DNA from: RYN-230 sp963829725
GTDB lineage: Bacteria; Actinomycetota; Actinomycetes; Streptosporangiales; Streptosporangiaceae
NCBI GenBank assembly: GCA_963829725.1
Contig: CAWHJW010000009.1
Location: forward strand, 1-64,000
DNA: 64,000 bases
Direction: 5' to 3'
Part shown: positions 42,486 to 52,092 of the stretch, piece by piece
How the letters are laid out: the number at the start of each line of letters is the position of its first letter
Position numbering within the stretch: position 1 is the first letter of the stretch
Position numbers and translations under genes: made by a program
Notes under the pieces: model-generated
Database searches by the model: none
What the model was told of the DNA's origin: nothing
The model's input: the letters and a program-made list of their open reading frames with translations, nothing else

Positions 42486-43961
42486 ATGACTGAGAGACGA
42501 ACGGCAGAGAAGGAACTCGCGTACCCGAGCGTCGGCGAGCGCCGGGCCATGGGCGAGGAGGCCCGTACGCGGACCCCTCCGTCGGGCCACTCGGGGTGGA
42601 AGCCGGCCGCCGGCCGTCCTGATCCCGTCGCAATCCTCTCGGAGCAGGACGTCACCCGCGAGCCGGACCTGGTGCCGGTCCGCCACGGCCGGATGATGGC
42701 CTCGCCGTTCACGTTCTACCGGGGCGCGGCCGCGGTGATGGCGGCGGACCTGAAGGACACGCCGGTGGCGGGCCTGGACGCCCAGCTGTGCGGCGATGCG
42801 CACCTGTCGAACTTCGGCCTGTTCGCCTCGCCCGAGCGGCGGTTGCTGTTCGACCTGAACGACTTCGACGAGACACTGCCCGGGCCGTTCGAGTTCGACG
42901 TGAAGCGGATGGCGGCGAGCTTCATGATCGCGGGCCGCAACAATGGGTTCTCCCGGGCCGACACCCGCGCTGCGGCACGGGCGTCGGCCACGGCCTACCG
43001 GGAGGCCATGGCCGGGTTCGCGCAGATGCCGACGATGGACATCTGGTACGCGCACCTGGACGAGGACGAGCTGATGCGCGCGATCCGCCACACGGTGGCG
43101 GAGACGAAGAAGGGGACCAAGGGCGAGAAGAAGGAACCTAAGGCCAAGCAGCAGGCCAAGCTGGCCGAGAAGCGGGCCGAGAAGTCCCGTGTGAAGGCGC
43201 ACACGCGGGACAGCCTGCAGGCGCTGTCCAAGCTCGGCGAGATGGTCGACGGGAGCTACCGGATCGTCAGCCAGCCGCCGGTCATCGTCCCGGCGCGGGA
43301 CCTGGCCGCCACCTTCGGCCTGTCCCCGGATGAGGTCGTGCCGGTGATCCACGACCAGTTCCGGGCCTACCGGGCCACCCTGCAGGACGACCGGCGCCGC
43401 CTGCTGGAGCGTTTCCAGTTCGTGGACCTGGCCCGCAAGGTGGTCGGCGTCGGCAGCGTCGGCACCCGGGCGTTCATCGTCCTGCTGCAGGGACGGGACG
43501 CGCAGGACCCGCTGTTCCTGCAGATCAAGGAGGCGACGTCCTCGGTCCTGGAGGCCTACCTGCCCAAGAGCAAGTACCGGCAGCACGGCGAGCGGGTGGT
43601 GCAGGGCCAGCGGATGATGCAGGCCGCCAGCGACATCTACCTGGGCTGGACGAAGGGGCTGGATACGCGCCGGCACTTCTACTGGCGCCAGCTGCGCGAC
43701 ATGAAAGGCTCGATCCTGGTCGAGGAGATGACACCGCTGGGCCTGACCTTCTACGCGCGCACCTGCGGCTGGACGCTGGCCCGGGCGCACGCCCGGTCCG
43801 GGGACCCGGTCGCCCTGGCTGAGTACCTGGGCGCCAGCGACGCGTTCGACAAGTCGATTGCCGACTTCTCCGAGCGCTACGCCGACCAGAACGAGCAGGA
43901 CTACGAGAACTTCGTGAAGGCGATCCGGTCCGGGCGGCTGGAGGCGGTCGAGGGCGTCTGA
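42486..43961 (+). CDS. DUF2252 family protein
   Basis: A 491-residue cytoplasmic protein with the DUF2252 hallmark R-M-M-A-S-P-F-T-F-Y-R-G, G-D-A-H-L-S-N-F-G, F-D-L-N-D-F-D-E and F-D-V-K-R-M-A-A-S, a kinase-like (aminoglycoside-phosphotransferase-type) core. A Lys-rich helical insert lies at about 215-240. The ATG 42486 has GGGAGGG upstream. The G-D-x-H-x-x-N catalytic loop is intact. Biological substrate is unknown for the family. Confidence 0.9.
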   Translation: MTERRTAEKELAYPSVGERRAMGEEARTRTPPSGHSGWKPAAGRPDPVAILSEQDVTREPDLVPVRHGRMMASPFTFYRGAAAVMAADLKDTPVAGLDAQLCGDAHLSNFGLFASPERRLLFDLNDFDETLPGPFEFDVKRMAASFMIAGRNNGFSRADTRAAARASATAYREAMAGFAQMPTMDIWYAHLDEDELMRAIRHTVAETKKGTKGEKKEPKAKQQAKLAEKRAEKSRVKAHTRDSLQALSKLGEMVDGSYRIVSQPPVIVPARDLAATFGLSPDEVVPVIHDQFRAYRATLQDDRRRLLERFQFVDLARKVVGVGSVGTRAFIVLLQGRDAQDPLFLQIKEATSSVLEAYLPKSKYRQHGERVVQGQRMMQAASDIYLGWTKGLDTRRHFYWRQLRDMKGSILVEEMTPLGLTFYARTCGWTLARAHARSGDPVALAEYLGASDAFDKSIADFSERYADQNEQDYENFVKAIRSGRLEAVEGV

Positions 43962-43992
43962 GGGGCCGGCCGGTGCGCGCTATCGTGGGGCG

Positions 43993-44418
43993 GTGACCGG
44001 TACTGACGCCCTGGCCGAGCGCATCCTGCGGACCTACAGCGCGATCACCGTGGTGGGTGCCAGCACCCACCACGCCAAGGCGGCGCACTACGTGCCCGCG
44101 CACATGCAGCGGCACGGCTGGCGCATCATCCCGGTCAACCCGCACGCCGACGTCATCCTCGGCGAGCGGGTCTACCGGGTGCTCCGCGATGTCCCCGGGC
44201 CGATCGGCCTGGTCAACGTGTTCCGGCCGTCTGCGCAGACGCCGGACATCGCCCGCCAGGCGGTGGCGGCCGGTGCCACGGCCCTGTGGCTGCAGCTGGG
44301 GATCGCCTCGGCGGAGGCCCGGGCCATCGCTGGCCAGGCCGGCCTGCTGTACGTCGAGGACCGCTGCCTGATTATTGAGCAACGCCGCCTCGGGCTCCAT
44401 GCCCTCGACCCGGCGTGA
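43993..44418 (+). CDS. CoA-binding protein (succinyl-CoA-synthetase-like Rossmann fold)
   Basis: A 141-residue single-domain protein of the YccU-type CoA-binding family: I-T-V-V-G-A-S, I-I-P-V-N-P, V-N-V-F-R-P-S, A-L-W-L-Q-L-G-I and Y-V-E-D-R-C-L-I-I-E. The start is GTG. It lies 31 bp after the DUF2252 gene, so the two may be cotranscribed. Role unknown. Confidence 0.85.
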   Translation: MTGTDALAERILRTYSAITVVGASTHHAKAAHYVPAHMQRHGWRIIPVNPHADVILGERVYRVLRDVPGPIGLVNVFRPSAQTPDIARQAVAAGATALWLQLGIASAEARAIAGQAGLLYVEDRCLIIEQRRLGLHALDPA

Positions 44419-44491
44419 GCGGCCCGGTCGGGCGGATCAGGCGCCTGCGGGCCGTCCTCCGGGCTCATGCCCCGGCGTGGCCGCTGCGTGA

Positions 44492-44749
44492 CTACAGGAA
44501 CTGCCCGGGCGTGTCATCGTCCGGGTCGCCGCGCCAGACGAGGGCCACGACCTCAGCCGGGTCGATCACCGTCCACCCCGTCTCCCGCTCGACGCGGACC
44601 AGCCCGTCCGGGCGGACTTCGACGTGGGTCAGCTTCTTGTTCTCCGCAGCCGGGAAGCCGACCGGCCCGATCCGGCTGACCAGCATGGAGATCGCACCTG
44701 ACTTGCCGATGAGGGGCTGGAGCAGCTCGCGCATCGTGTCGCCGGTCAT
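44492..44749 (-). CDS. Small hypothetical protein
   Basis: An 85-residue protein with GGAGGTG eight bases before its ATG. E-V-R-P-D-G-L-V-R-V-E-R-E-T-G-W-T-V-I-D-P-A-E-V-V-A-L-V-W-R looks like an ordered beta-rich fold. No family recognised. It overlaps the end of the HAD remnant by 4 bp. Confidence 0.6.
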   Translation of the reverse strand: MTGDTMRELLQPLIGKSGAISMLVSRIGPVGFPAAENKKLTHVEVRPDGLVRVERETGWTVIDPAEVVALVWRGDPDDDTPGQFL

Positions 44750-45172
44750 CGCCTGTCACCTCCGGGGCCGCGGCGAGCGGCGGCCCCATGCCACCTGCGC
44801 GCCGCCTCGTGCCCCGGAGGATATGTGCCCGGGCCGGGCGGGCGCTGATCCCCGGCCAGCGGCCCGGCTGCCAGCAGCGCCTCGATGTCCCGGATCGCCT
44901 GGGCGGTACCGGAGAACAGCAGCGCGTGGAGGCCGCCGCCCGGGCTCCGGTCACGCACGGGCCGGTGTCGTCGAGGAAAGGCGGTCTCCCCGGCGGGGAC
45001 TTTCAGGCGCGCGCAGACACGGGCGTAGATCCGCGGGTCGGGCTTGGTCATCCCGGCCTCGTGCGAGTAGACGATCTCGTCGACGAGGTCCTCGAAGCCG
45101 TAGGCCGCCTGCTCCCGCTCGCGGGCCCCGACGAAGCTGTTGCTGAGACACCACCGCGCGGATCGCCGTCAT
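44746..45172 (-). pseudogene. HAD-superfamily hydrolase with internal deletion and frameshifts
   Basis: It starts M-T-A-I-R-A-V-V, the usual N-terminus before the catalytic D-x-D. It then jumps, with a frameshift, to L-S-N-S-F-V-G-A-R-E-R-E-Q-A-A-Y-G-F, S-H-E-A-G-M-T-K-P-D-P-R-I-Y. Further on, F-L-D-D-T-G-P-C-V-T-G-A-R-A-A appears in a third frame before G-L-H-A-L-L-F returns to the second. The nucleophile aspartate and cap domain are missing. A good ribosome site (GGAGGGC) still precedes the ATG at 45172. Confidence 0.7.
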
Positions 45173-45334
45173 GCCCTCAGCCCTCCTCGTGCCGGCCCGC
45201 CGGGCCGGCGGCTTGCCCACGCCCCAGGCTGGGCCCTCACCCAGGGGGAAGGTCTACCCGCGGCGGGCCGGGGCGGCGAGCACGCCCGGGTGCTGCCTTG
45301 ACAGGCCGCGGCCGCCGGGGCGCATAGTGGGCTC

Positions 45335-45664
45335 ATGCCTGACCCGGATGGCCGAGCCGACCTCCCGGTCGCCTGCACGCTGGGGCCCGCGGACGGCGCC
45401 GAGCGGATGCGCCGCTGGCAGCGTCTCGCCGCGGCGGCCGCCCCGGTCAGCCACCGGGAGGAGGACCGGCTGGTGGTCCGCTATCAGCCCGGGCCGGGTG
45501 TCCTGGACGAACTGCGGGACCTGGCCGGGGCCGAGGCGGACTGCTGCTCCTTCGCCGAGTGGACGGTGACCGAGCGGGCCGGCAGCCCGACCCTGGTCGT
45601 CACGGCCGGCCCGGGGGGACCCGGGCGGATCGAGCCGATCGCCGCGCTGTTCGGCGTGGCTTAG
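45335..45664 (+). CDS. Small conserved hypothetical protein
   Basis: A 109-residue protein with C-T-L-G-P-A-D-G-A-E-R-M-R-R-W-Q, L-V-V-R-Y-Q-P-G-P-G-V-L-D-E-L-R-D-L-A, A-E-A-D-C-C-S-F-A-E-W and a terminal I-A-A-L-F-G. This pattern is common as an unnamed protein in actinomycetes, often near metal-resistance regulators. The paired cysteines could bind metal. Function unknown. Confidence 0.65.
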   Translation: MPDPDGRADLPVACTLGPADGAERMRRWQRLAAAAAPVSHREEDRLVVRYQPGPGVLDELRDLAGAEADCCSFAEWTVTERAGSPTLVVTAGPGGPGRIEPIAALFGVA

Positions 45665-45934
45665 CGCCGCGCTCCGGGCTCGGCGCTGACCCTCCGGCTG
45701 CGCCCTCTGCCGGGAGTTGATCGTGGCCAGCGCGCGGCGCCGCTCAGGGGCGCTGAGGCGGCCCAGGTAAAGGTACCCGTCGAGGTGGTCCATCTCGTGC
45801 TGCGGGCAGCGCGCGAGCTCCCCGGTCCCCTCCACCCGGAGGGGCTGGCCGTCCTGGCCGGTGCCGGCCGCCACCACGTGCGCGGCCCGCACCACGGGCG
45901 CGTACAGCCCGGGGATGGACAGGCAGCCCGGGCC
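45665..45934 (-). pseudogene. C-terminal half of a peptide deformylase
   Basis: The frame gives G-P-G-C-L-S-I-P-G (motif 2 with the metal Cys; the usual Glu before it is Pro), then V-V-R-A-A-H-V-V and A-R-C-P-Q-H-E-M-D-H-L-D-G (motif 3 HExxH). It ends with L-Y-L-G-R-L-S-A-P-E-R-R-R-A-L. The N-terminal half with motif 1 is absent and no stop follows at the normal length. Homology ends abruptly where an 11-bp triplicate begins. Confidence 0.7.
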
Positions 45935-45937
45935 GCA

Positions 45938-45970
45938 GGCCGGAACCAGGCCGGAACCAGGCCGGAACTA
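45938..45970. repeat. 11-bp unit repeated three times at the break of the deformylase remnant
   Basis: GGCCGGAACCA twice, then GGCCGGAACTA, contiguous. The repeat starts three bases from the last deformylase codon, so it probably marks the deletion junction. Confidence 0.8.
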
Positions 45971-46121
45971 GCCCTGACTATAGCCACGCTTGCGGCCTCA
46001 CCCGTGGCGGGTGATGCAGGCCAGCCATTGCCGGCGAAAGGGTGAGCGTGCCCTAGGCGGTGTGCCGTCCGCGGGCCCGCCGGGCCCCGGCACCGCCGGG
46101 CGAATTTGCAAAGGAGGAGGC

Positions 46122-46538
46122 ATGTCACTGGCTGCCTCATCGTCGTCTTATCCGCTGTTGAGTCTCTTCTGGACGATGCTCGAGTTCTTTCTCTGGGTGA
46201 TCTGGATCTGGATCCTGATCATTGTGTTCATCGACATCTTCCGCAGTCATGACCTGTCCGGCTGGGGCAAGGCCCTGTGGTTCCTGTTCGTGCTGATCAT
46301 TCCTCTCGTGGGGGTGCTGGTTTACCTGATCGTCCGCGGCGGCTCGATGCATGAGCGCGCGGTTGCGCGGGCCGAGCAGCAGGACGCTGCCATGCGCAGT
46401 TACGTCCAGCAGGCCGCCGCCAGTGGTAACTCCCAAGGCACGACCGCGGACCAGTTGACCAAGCTGGCGGACCTGCGTGACCGGGGCGTGATCTCTCCCG
46501 AGGAGTTCGAGCGGGAGAAGGCCAAGATCCTGGCATGA
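46122..46538 (+). CDS. Two-helix membrane protein with SHOCT domain
   Basis: A 138-residue protein with two membrane segments (about 15-41 and 52-75, PLDc_N-like with W-G-K-A-L-W-F-L-F-V-L-I-I-P-L-V-G-V). A cytoplasmic helix follows, then a C-terminal SHOCT motif (L-A-D-L-R-D-R-G-V-I-S-P-E-E-F-E-R-E-K-A-K-I-L). AAAGGAGG precedes the ATG at 46122. Such proteins are frequent in actinomycetes; their job is not known. Confidence 0.85.
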   Translation: MSLAASSSSYPLLSLFWTMLEFFLWVIWIWILIIVFIDIFRSHDLSGWGKALWFLFVLIIPLVGVLVYLIVRGGSMHERAVARAEQQDAAMRSYVQQAAASGNSQGTTADQLTKLADLRDRGVISPEEFEREKAKILA

Positions 46539-46585
46539 CGCCGGAGTGACGGGTCAGCGGCGGCCCGGGCAGCCCCGGTAGGCGG

Positions 46586-46625
46586 CGGCTCCGGCCGGGC
46601 GGCGAGTGCCGCCCGGCCGGAGCCG
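46586..46625. terminator. Perfect 18-bp hairpin between convergent genes
   Basis: CGGCTCCGGCCGGGCGGC (46586-46603) pairs base for base with 46608-46625 around a GAGT loop. Weaker arms outside extend it. It separates the SHOCT gene from the convergent amylosucrase gene and should terminate both. Confidence 0.8.
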
Positions 46626-46681
46626 TCTCCGCCGCTGCCCGGGCCCGGCCGCCCCGCCCCGCTTTCCCGGCGGCGCCCCGC

Positions 46682-48616
46682 TCAGGAACCGGTAAACCAG
46701 GCGAAGCCCCAGGCCGGCAAGTCGATCCGGGGCCCGCTGGCCCCCACATCCCCGGTGGTCGCGTGCGCGAGGACCGGCCAGGCCAGGCCGGCCCGGCCGG
46801 TGATGGCCGCGTCCACGGACTGCGCCTGGTCGCTGAAGTTCGTCAGCGACAGGAACGGGGCGCTGCGCGGGTGCGCCCGGCGGTAGGCCAGCACGTGCCG
46901 GTTCTCGGTCGGCAGGATCTCAGTGCTCCCCCCGGAGCGCAGCGCCAGCAGCCGCTGACGGGCCAGGCTGAGCCCGCGGACCGCGGCGAACACGCGGCCT
47001 TCCACGGTGGCCGGGTCGTGCCGCCGCCCGGCCGCCGCCCAGTCCATGGCCGGCCGGTGCATCCACCGGTTGTCATGCGCATGCGCGGGGTCAGCCGCCC
47101 AGCGGGGGTCGCTGCGCAGGGCAATCTCGTCACCCATGTAGATGAGCGGGATGCCGCCGAACGAGAACACCACCGCATACATCGATTCCAGCCGCCGGAT
47201 GGCCAGGGTGAGCTCCTGCTCATCACCGGCATCGCGGGCGCTGGAGATCCCGCACAGCGACGCGGCCATCCCGGAGATGCGGGCATCCCCGGTCGCCGGG
47301 TTGTCCTGGAACAGCGCCCCGCGGGCAAACGAGCCGGGGAAGCGCCCGGCGTAGAAATCGTTGAGGAACCGCCGGTGCGGGAAGCCGCCCAGCCCGGCGT
47401 CCGCGGCGTCCGCGTCCGACACCGCCCAGCCGATGTCGTCGTGGCAGCGCAGGTACGACACCCAGGCCGTGGGCGCGGGCGCGGGCCGCCGCCGGGCCAG
47501 CGCCCGCTCGGCCAGGCGTACGTCCCGGGTGGCCACCGAGGACCACAGCATCACCATGAGCTGGTTGTCATAGGCCAGGTCGCACTCGGGGCGGTAGCGG
47601 TCGTGGCCGCCCAGGTAGGCCACCAGCATGTCCGGGCTGACGATCGCCTCGGCCTTGAGCAGCAGCCCGGGCGCGGCCAGCCGGGTCAGCGCGCGGAACG
47701 CCTGGACCAGCCGGTGAGCCTCCGGCTGGTTCTGGCAGTCCGTGCCCAGCCGTTTCCACAGGAACGGGGCCGCGTCCAGCCGCAGCACGTCGATGCCCCG
47801 GTTGGCCAGGCTGAACATGACGCCCAGCATCGCCCGGAACACGGCCGGGTTGGCGTAGTTCAGGTCCCACTGGAAATCATGGAACGTGGTCCACACCCAG
47901 CCCAGCCCGGGAACCTCGGTGAAGCTGCCTGGCGCGTTGTCCGGGAACACCTCCGGCAGCGTGGCCTCGAAGGCGTCCGGCGCGGTGCGGTCCGGGTAGA
48001 CCAGGTACATCGCCTGGGCTTCCGGGTCGCCGGCCAGCGCCTTGCGGGCCCACTCGTGCTCCCGCGCGGTGTGGTTGAGGACCAGGTCCACGCACAGCGC
48101 GATGCCCCGCTCGTGCAGGTCGGCGGCGAGCGCCTGCAGGTCGGCCATGCTGCCGAGCCGCGGGTCCACCGCGGCGTAGTCGGCGACCGCGTAGCCGCCG
48201 TCGTTCTCGCCGTCCCTGGGCCGCAGCAGCGGCATCAGGTGGAGATAGCTGACGCCGAGCTCGGCCAGGTAGTCCAGGTGCCCGCGGACGCCGGGCAGGG
48301 ACCCCGCGAACCGGTCGGCGTAACAGACGTAGCCGATCATGCGGGAGCGCTGGAACCAGGCCGGGTCGATCTCCCGGCGCCGGTCCAGCAGACGCAGCGC
48401 CGCGGGCCGCTGCGCGGCCGCCTCCAGGGCGTCCAGCACCAGGTCCGTGGCGAGCCGCGGCACGTCGGTCAGGTGCCCGTAGACCTGCTCCAGTGGCTCG
48501 GACAGGTCGAAGGACACCTGCTCCAGCCGGGCCAGGAACGCGTCGGCCTCCAGCGGCCCGAGCCGCTGCCGCACCGTCCGCTCCGCCGCCGCGTCTAGCC
48601 TGAACACGCCTGCCAC
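46682..48616 (-). CDS. Amylosucrase-type GH13 alpha-glucosidase/transglucosidase
   Basis: A 644-residue GH13 enzyme with the helical N-terminal domain of amylosucrases (to about 90). Then come L-H-L-M-P-L-L then N-D-G-G-Y-A-V-A-D-Y, C-V-D-L-V-L-N-H-T-A, D-V-L-R-L-D-A-A-P-F-L-W-K (nucleophile Asp), K-A-E-A-I-V-S-P-D (acid Glu) and R-C-H-D-D-I-G-W. This fits amylosucrase, which builds alpha-1,4-glucan from sucrose, or a sucrose hydrolase of the same subfamily. No signal peptide; cytoplasmic. No sucrose transporter or glycogen gene is adjacent. Confidence 0.85.
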   Translation of the reverse strand: MAGVFRLDAAAERTVRQRLGPLEADAFLARLEQVSFDLSEPLEQVYGHLTDVPRLATDLVLDALEAAAQRPAALRLLDRRREIDPAWFQRSRMIGYVCYADRFAGSLPGVRGHLDYLAELGVSYLHLMPLLRPRDGENDGGYAVADYAAVDPRLGSMADLQALAADLHERGIALCVDLVLNHTAREHEWARKALAGDPEAQAMYLVYPDRTAPDAFEATLPEVFPDNAPGSFTEVPGLGWVWTTFHDFQWDLNYANPAVFRAMLGVMFSLANRGIDVLRLDAAPFLWKRLGTDCQNQPEAHRLVQAFRALTRLAAPGLLLKAEAIVSPDMLVAYLGGHDRYRPECDLAYDNQLMVMLWSSVATRDVRLAERALARRRPAPAPTAWVSYLRCHDDIGWAVSDADAADAGLGGFPHRRFLNDFYAGRFPGSFARGALFQDNPATGDARISGMAASLCGISSARDAGDEQELTLAIRRLESMYAVVFSFGGIPLIYMGDEIALRSDPRWAADPAHAHDNRWMHRPAMDWAAAGRRHDPATVEGRVFAAVRGLSLARQRLLALRSGGSTEILPTENRHVLAYRRAHPRSAPFLSLTNFSDQAQSVDAAITGRAGLAWPVLAHATTGDVGASGPRIDLPAWGFAWFTGS

Positions 48617-48678
48617 CTGCCTCCGGGCCGCGGGGGCGGCCAGAGATCACCGGCCCTCCCTCCCGATCCTGGCATGAC

Positions 48679-49599
<921 letters not shown>

Positions 49600-49702
49600 G
49601 CCGTTATGGTGCCTTACGCCTCGTCCGGCCGGCTGCCGCCGCCCCGGTCCGGGGACCGGGTGGGCCGGTGCCGGGCGCCGCAGGCACGGCCGCTGCCCCG
49701 GC

Positions 49703-50437
49703 CTAGTGCGCGCCGATGGCGGACATCACGGCCAGCACGAAGGTGGCCACGGCGCCGAGCCCGTGGCCGAACGGGATGACGGCCACCGGGTACACCGGGC
49801 GCTTCTTGGCCGCCAGGGCCGGGTGGGCCGGCAAGCTGGCGATGACATCGTCGATGAGCCGGGCGGCCAGGGCCTCATCGGTCAGGGCGCGGGCCAGCAT
49901 CGCGTCGGTGAGGCGGCCGCGCACCGCGTCGTGCGGCGGGGCGGGCAGCAGGCCGTGGCCGGCGGTGACCTCGCCCGGGCCCCCGGGGTGGGGACGGCCC
50001 GGGCCGGTGCCGTGCCGCCCGGTGTCACCCGGGTCACCGGCCGGGAGGCCGGGCCCGGCCTCCCGGGTGCCGTGCTCACCGGGGACCGGGCCGGGCTGAG
50101 CCGGGCCGGGGGAGCGGGGGTAGGGCGTCCACAAGGTCACCGTGCAGATGCCGAACCCGATGGCCGGCATGAGCAGGCCCACCCCGAGCCAGGCCAGCGG
50201 CACCCAGCCGGTCGCGAGGTAGCACACCCAGCTCGCCAGGCCCGACAGGGCCAGGCTGAAGTGCCCGATGAGGACGCCTGGCGGCAGGCCGTCCCGGACG
50301 GCGCGCTGCTGCCGCAGGCCGCCGCGGGCCGCCACGCGGCGCAGCATGTACGCCCCCACCATCGCGGTGAACAGCCAGCTGAGCAGCGTGGCCACCCCCA
50401 GCGTGATGCTGTGCGTGGGTGTGGCCGCTGCATGCAT
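49703..50437 (-). CDS. Membrane protein of unknown function
   Basis: A 244-residue protein with three N-terminal membrane segments (about 10-32, 56-76, 80-101). A Pro/Gly-rich loop of about 60 residues and a last helix at about 222-240 follow. V-P-L-A-W-L-G-V-G-L-L is also found, slightly changed (V-P-L-A-W-V-A-F-G-I-L), in the 167-residue protein at 54308-54811, so the two are paralogues. No function known. Confidence 0.65.
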   Translation of the reverse strand: MHAAATPTHSITLGVATLLSWLFTAMVGAYMLRRVAARGGLRQQRAVRDGLPPGVLIGHFSLALSGLASWVCYLATGWVPLAWLGVGLLMPAIGFGICTVTLWTPYPRSPGPAQPGPVPGEHGTREAGPGLPAGDPGDTGRHGTGPGRPHPGGPGEVTAGHGLLPAPPHDAVRGRLTDAMLARALTDEALAARLIDDVIASLPAHPALAAKKRPVYPVAVIPFGHGLGAVATFVLAVMSAIGAH

Positions 50438-50580
50438 CGGTGCTACCTGTCAATCTGCCCGTGACCGGCGGGCCCCTCGGACTTCGAGGGTATCTGCCCA
50501 GTATGCGCAGCGATACCCGGCCGGGCCTGGCGGGTGGCGGGTGGCCGGGCCTGGCGGGCCGGGGACGGCGAATGCTGCCC

Positions 50581-51903
50581 TCAGGACTTCGTCGGGGCCG
50601 GGGTCCGGGCCGGCGGGGCGTGACTGGCGCGCGGGGTGGGGGCGCCGGAGGCGCGGCCGGCGGCCGGGGTGGCCGGGGTGGACGGCAGCAGGTTCGGCGC
50701 CGTGGCGGGCGCGGCCCGGTGCCGCCGCCGGGTGGCCTTCGCCCGGTGCCGGGCACCCGGCTGGTGGCTGGCCGCCGCCTGTTTCTTGGCCGCCTCGACC
50801 ATCCGTGGCGTCATCCAGGCCAGCATGGACGGCACTTCCCTTGTCCAGGTGCCCATGTTGTGGCCCTCGCCGTGGGTCAGGTCGAGCGGCACGTCCGTCT
50901 GGCGGAGCGTGAGCTCCTGCCAGAAGGTCTCGGCGGCGGACACGTCTCCCTTGTTGCCCGTGCCGGCGCCGAGCCAGAAGTGCGGGATCCTGGCGGTGGG
51001 CGGCAGTACCTGGAGCTCGCGCAGCGGGGTGTTCTCCGCTTTCAGCGTGCGGTTGCCGCCGAACGGGCTGACCACGCGGTAGGGATGCTGCAGCGTGTTC
51101 GTGAGCGGGCTGAAGTAGCCGCTCATCACGCCGGCGAAGCCGTACCGGGCGGGGAACCTCAGCGCCATGTTGGCCGCGCAGTACCCGCCCTCGGAGTAGC
51201 CGGCGATGGCCCAGGACGGGCCCGGCGGCGTGACCCGCAGCCGGCGGGCGATCGCGTCCGGCAGGTCCTGGGCCAGGTAGGTCAGGTCCGCTGCGCCGCC
51301 CGCCTGGTTTAGGCACTGCAGCGAGATGTCCTCCGCCCCGTTGGCATCCGGCATGACCAGCACGACCGGCTTGGCCCGCCGCTGGGTGACCAGCTGGTTC
51401 AGGACGGCGTTCACGTCGAGCAGGTTGATCCAGTCCTGTGGCGCCCCGGGCTGGCCGTGGATCAGTTCCACGACCGGGAACCGGTAGTGCATGTAGGCCG
51501 GCTGGAAGTACTGCGGTGGCAGGTACACGTACACGGCGCGGGTGATGTGACTGAGCTTGCCGGCCACGGTCATCCGCACCGTGTAACCCTGCTCCTGGGC
51601 CAGGCGCAGGTCGTTCTGGCTCTTGGTCAGCTGGGCGATCTGGGTTCCAGAGTTGACCGTGCTCATCGGCGAGCCGGTGACTGCGCCCTGGCCGCCGAAG
51701 TCGGCGATGGCCGCGCTCCACGTCTGGTAGTAGCCGTAGTACTTGTTGACCGCCACCACCCCGAACATGACGGCCGGCAGGAAGGCCAGGCAGGCGGCCA
51801 GCAGCCGCAGCACCGGCTGCCGGGCCTTGATCATCCACCAGGCGAGCAGGCCGAATAGCACCATGAGGAGCACGAAAAGCGTTGTGCTCTGCGGCTCTAG
51901 CAC
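50581..51903 (-). CDS. Membrane-anchored esterase (esterase D/antigen 85-like fold)
   Basis: A 440-residue protein. Two N-terminal membrane helices (about 5-25, 30-48) lead to an extracellular putative-esterase domain (about 120-375). It has V-V-E-L-I-H-G, V-L-V-M-P-D-A-N-G, the elbow G-Y-S-E-G-G-Y with nucleophile Ser, and the His in G-E-G-H-N-M-G-T-W. A Pro/Ala/Arg-rich tail ends the protein. The GTG start at 51903 is preferred because GGAGG lies upstream; a longer frame to 52050 lacks a signal. Antigen-85-like and related esterases act on cell-envelope lipids or siderophores; the substrate here is unknown. Confidence 0.78.
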   Translation of the reverse strand: MLEPQSTTLFVLLMVLFGLLAWWMIKARQPVLRLLAACLAFLPAVMFGVVAVNKYYGYYQTWSAAIADFGGQGAVTGSPMSTVNSGTQIAQLTKSQNDLRLAQEQGYTVRMTVAGKLSHITRAVYVYLPPQYFQPAYMHYRFPVVELIHGQPGAPQDWINLLDVNAVLNQLVTQRRAKPVVLVMPDANGAEDISLQCLNQAGGAADLTYLAQDLPDAIARRLRVTPPGPSWAIAGYSEGGYCAANMALRFPARYGFAGVMSGYFSPLTNTLQHPYRVVSPFGGNRTLKAENTPLRELQVLPPTARIPHFWLGAGTGNKGDVSAAETFWQELTLRQTDVPLDLTHGEGHNMGTWTREVPSMLAWMTPRMVEAAKKQAAASHQPGARHRAKATRRRHRAAPATAPNLLPSTPATPAAGRASGAPTPRASHAPPARTPAPTKS

Positions 51904-52092
51904 TCGGGCCTCCGGATCGGGGTCAATGGCCTTATCCTGGCGTTCCCGCTGGCCCCGCCCCGCGACCGGCCCGAGTATCGGCTCTGCAGGACAACGGTTA
52001 TCGCCGTAGTTAGGAACGGTTGTGAAGCATGCGTGGGTTCCGCTGGCCACGGCAGGAAACGGTAAATCTTTCGGTGCTAAACAGTCATGGCG

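Noticed and set aside
42375..43790. Long N-terminal extension of the membrane protein ending at 41670
   Set aside because: The extension is the exact antisense of the DUF2252 gene and has no family resemblance; the start at 42374 gives a normal membrane protein.
46763..48598. A 611-codon open frame on the plus strand opposite the amylosucrase gene
   Set aside because: It is rich in Arg, Gly, Pro and His with no recognisable domain and lies wholly antisense to a conserved enzyme. Long antisense frames are expected at this GC content.
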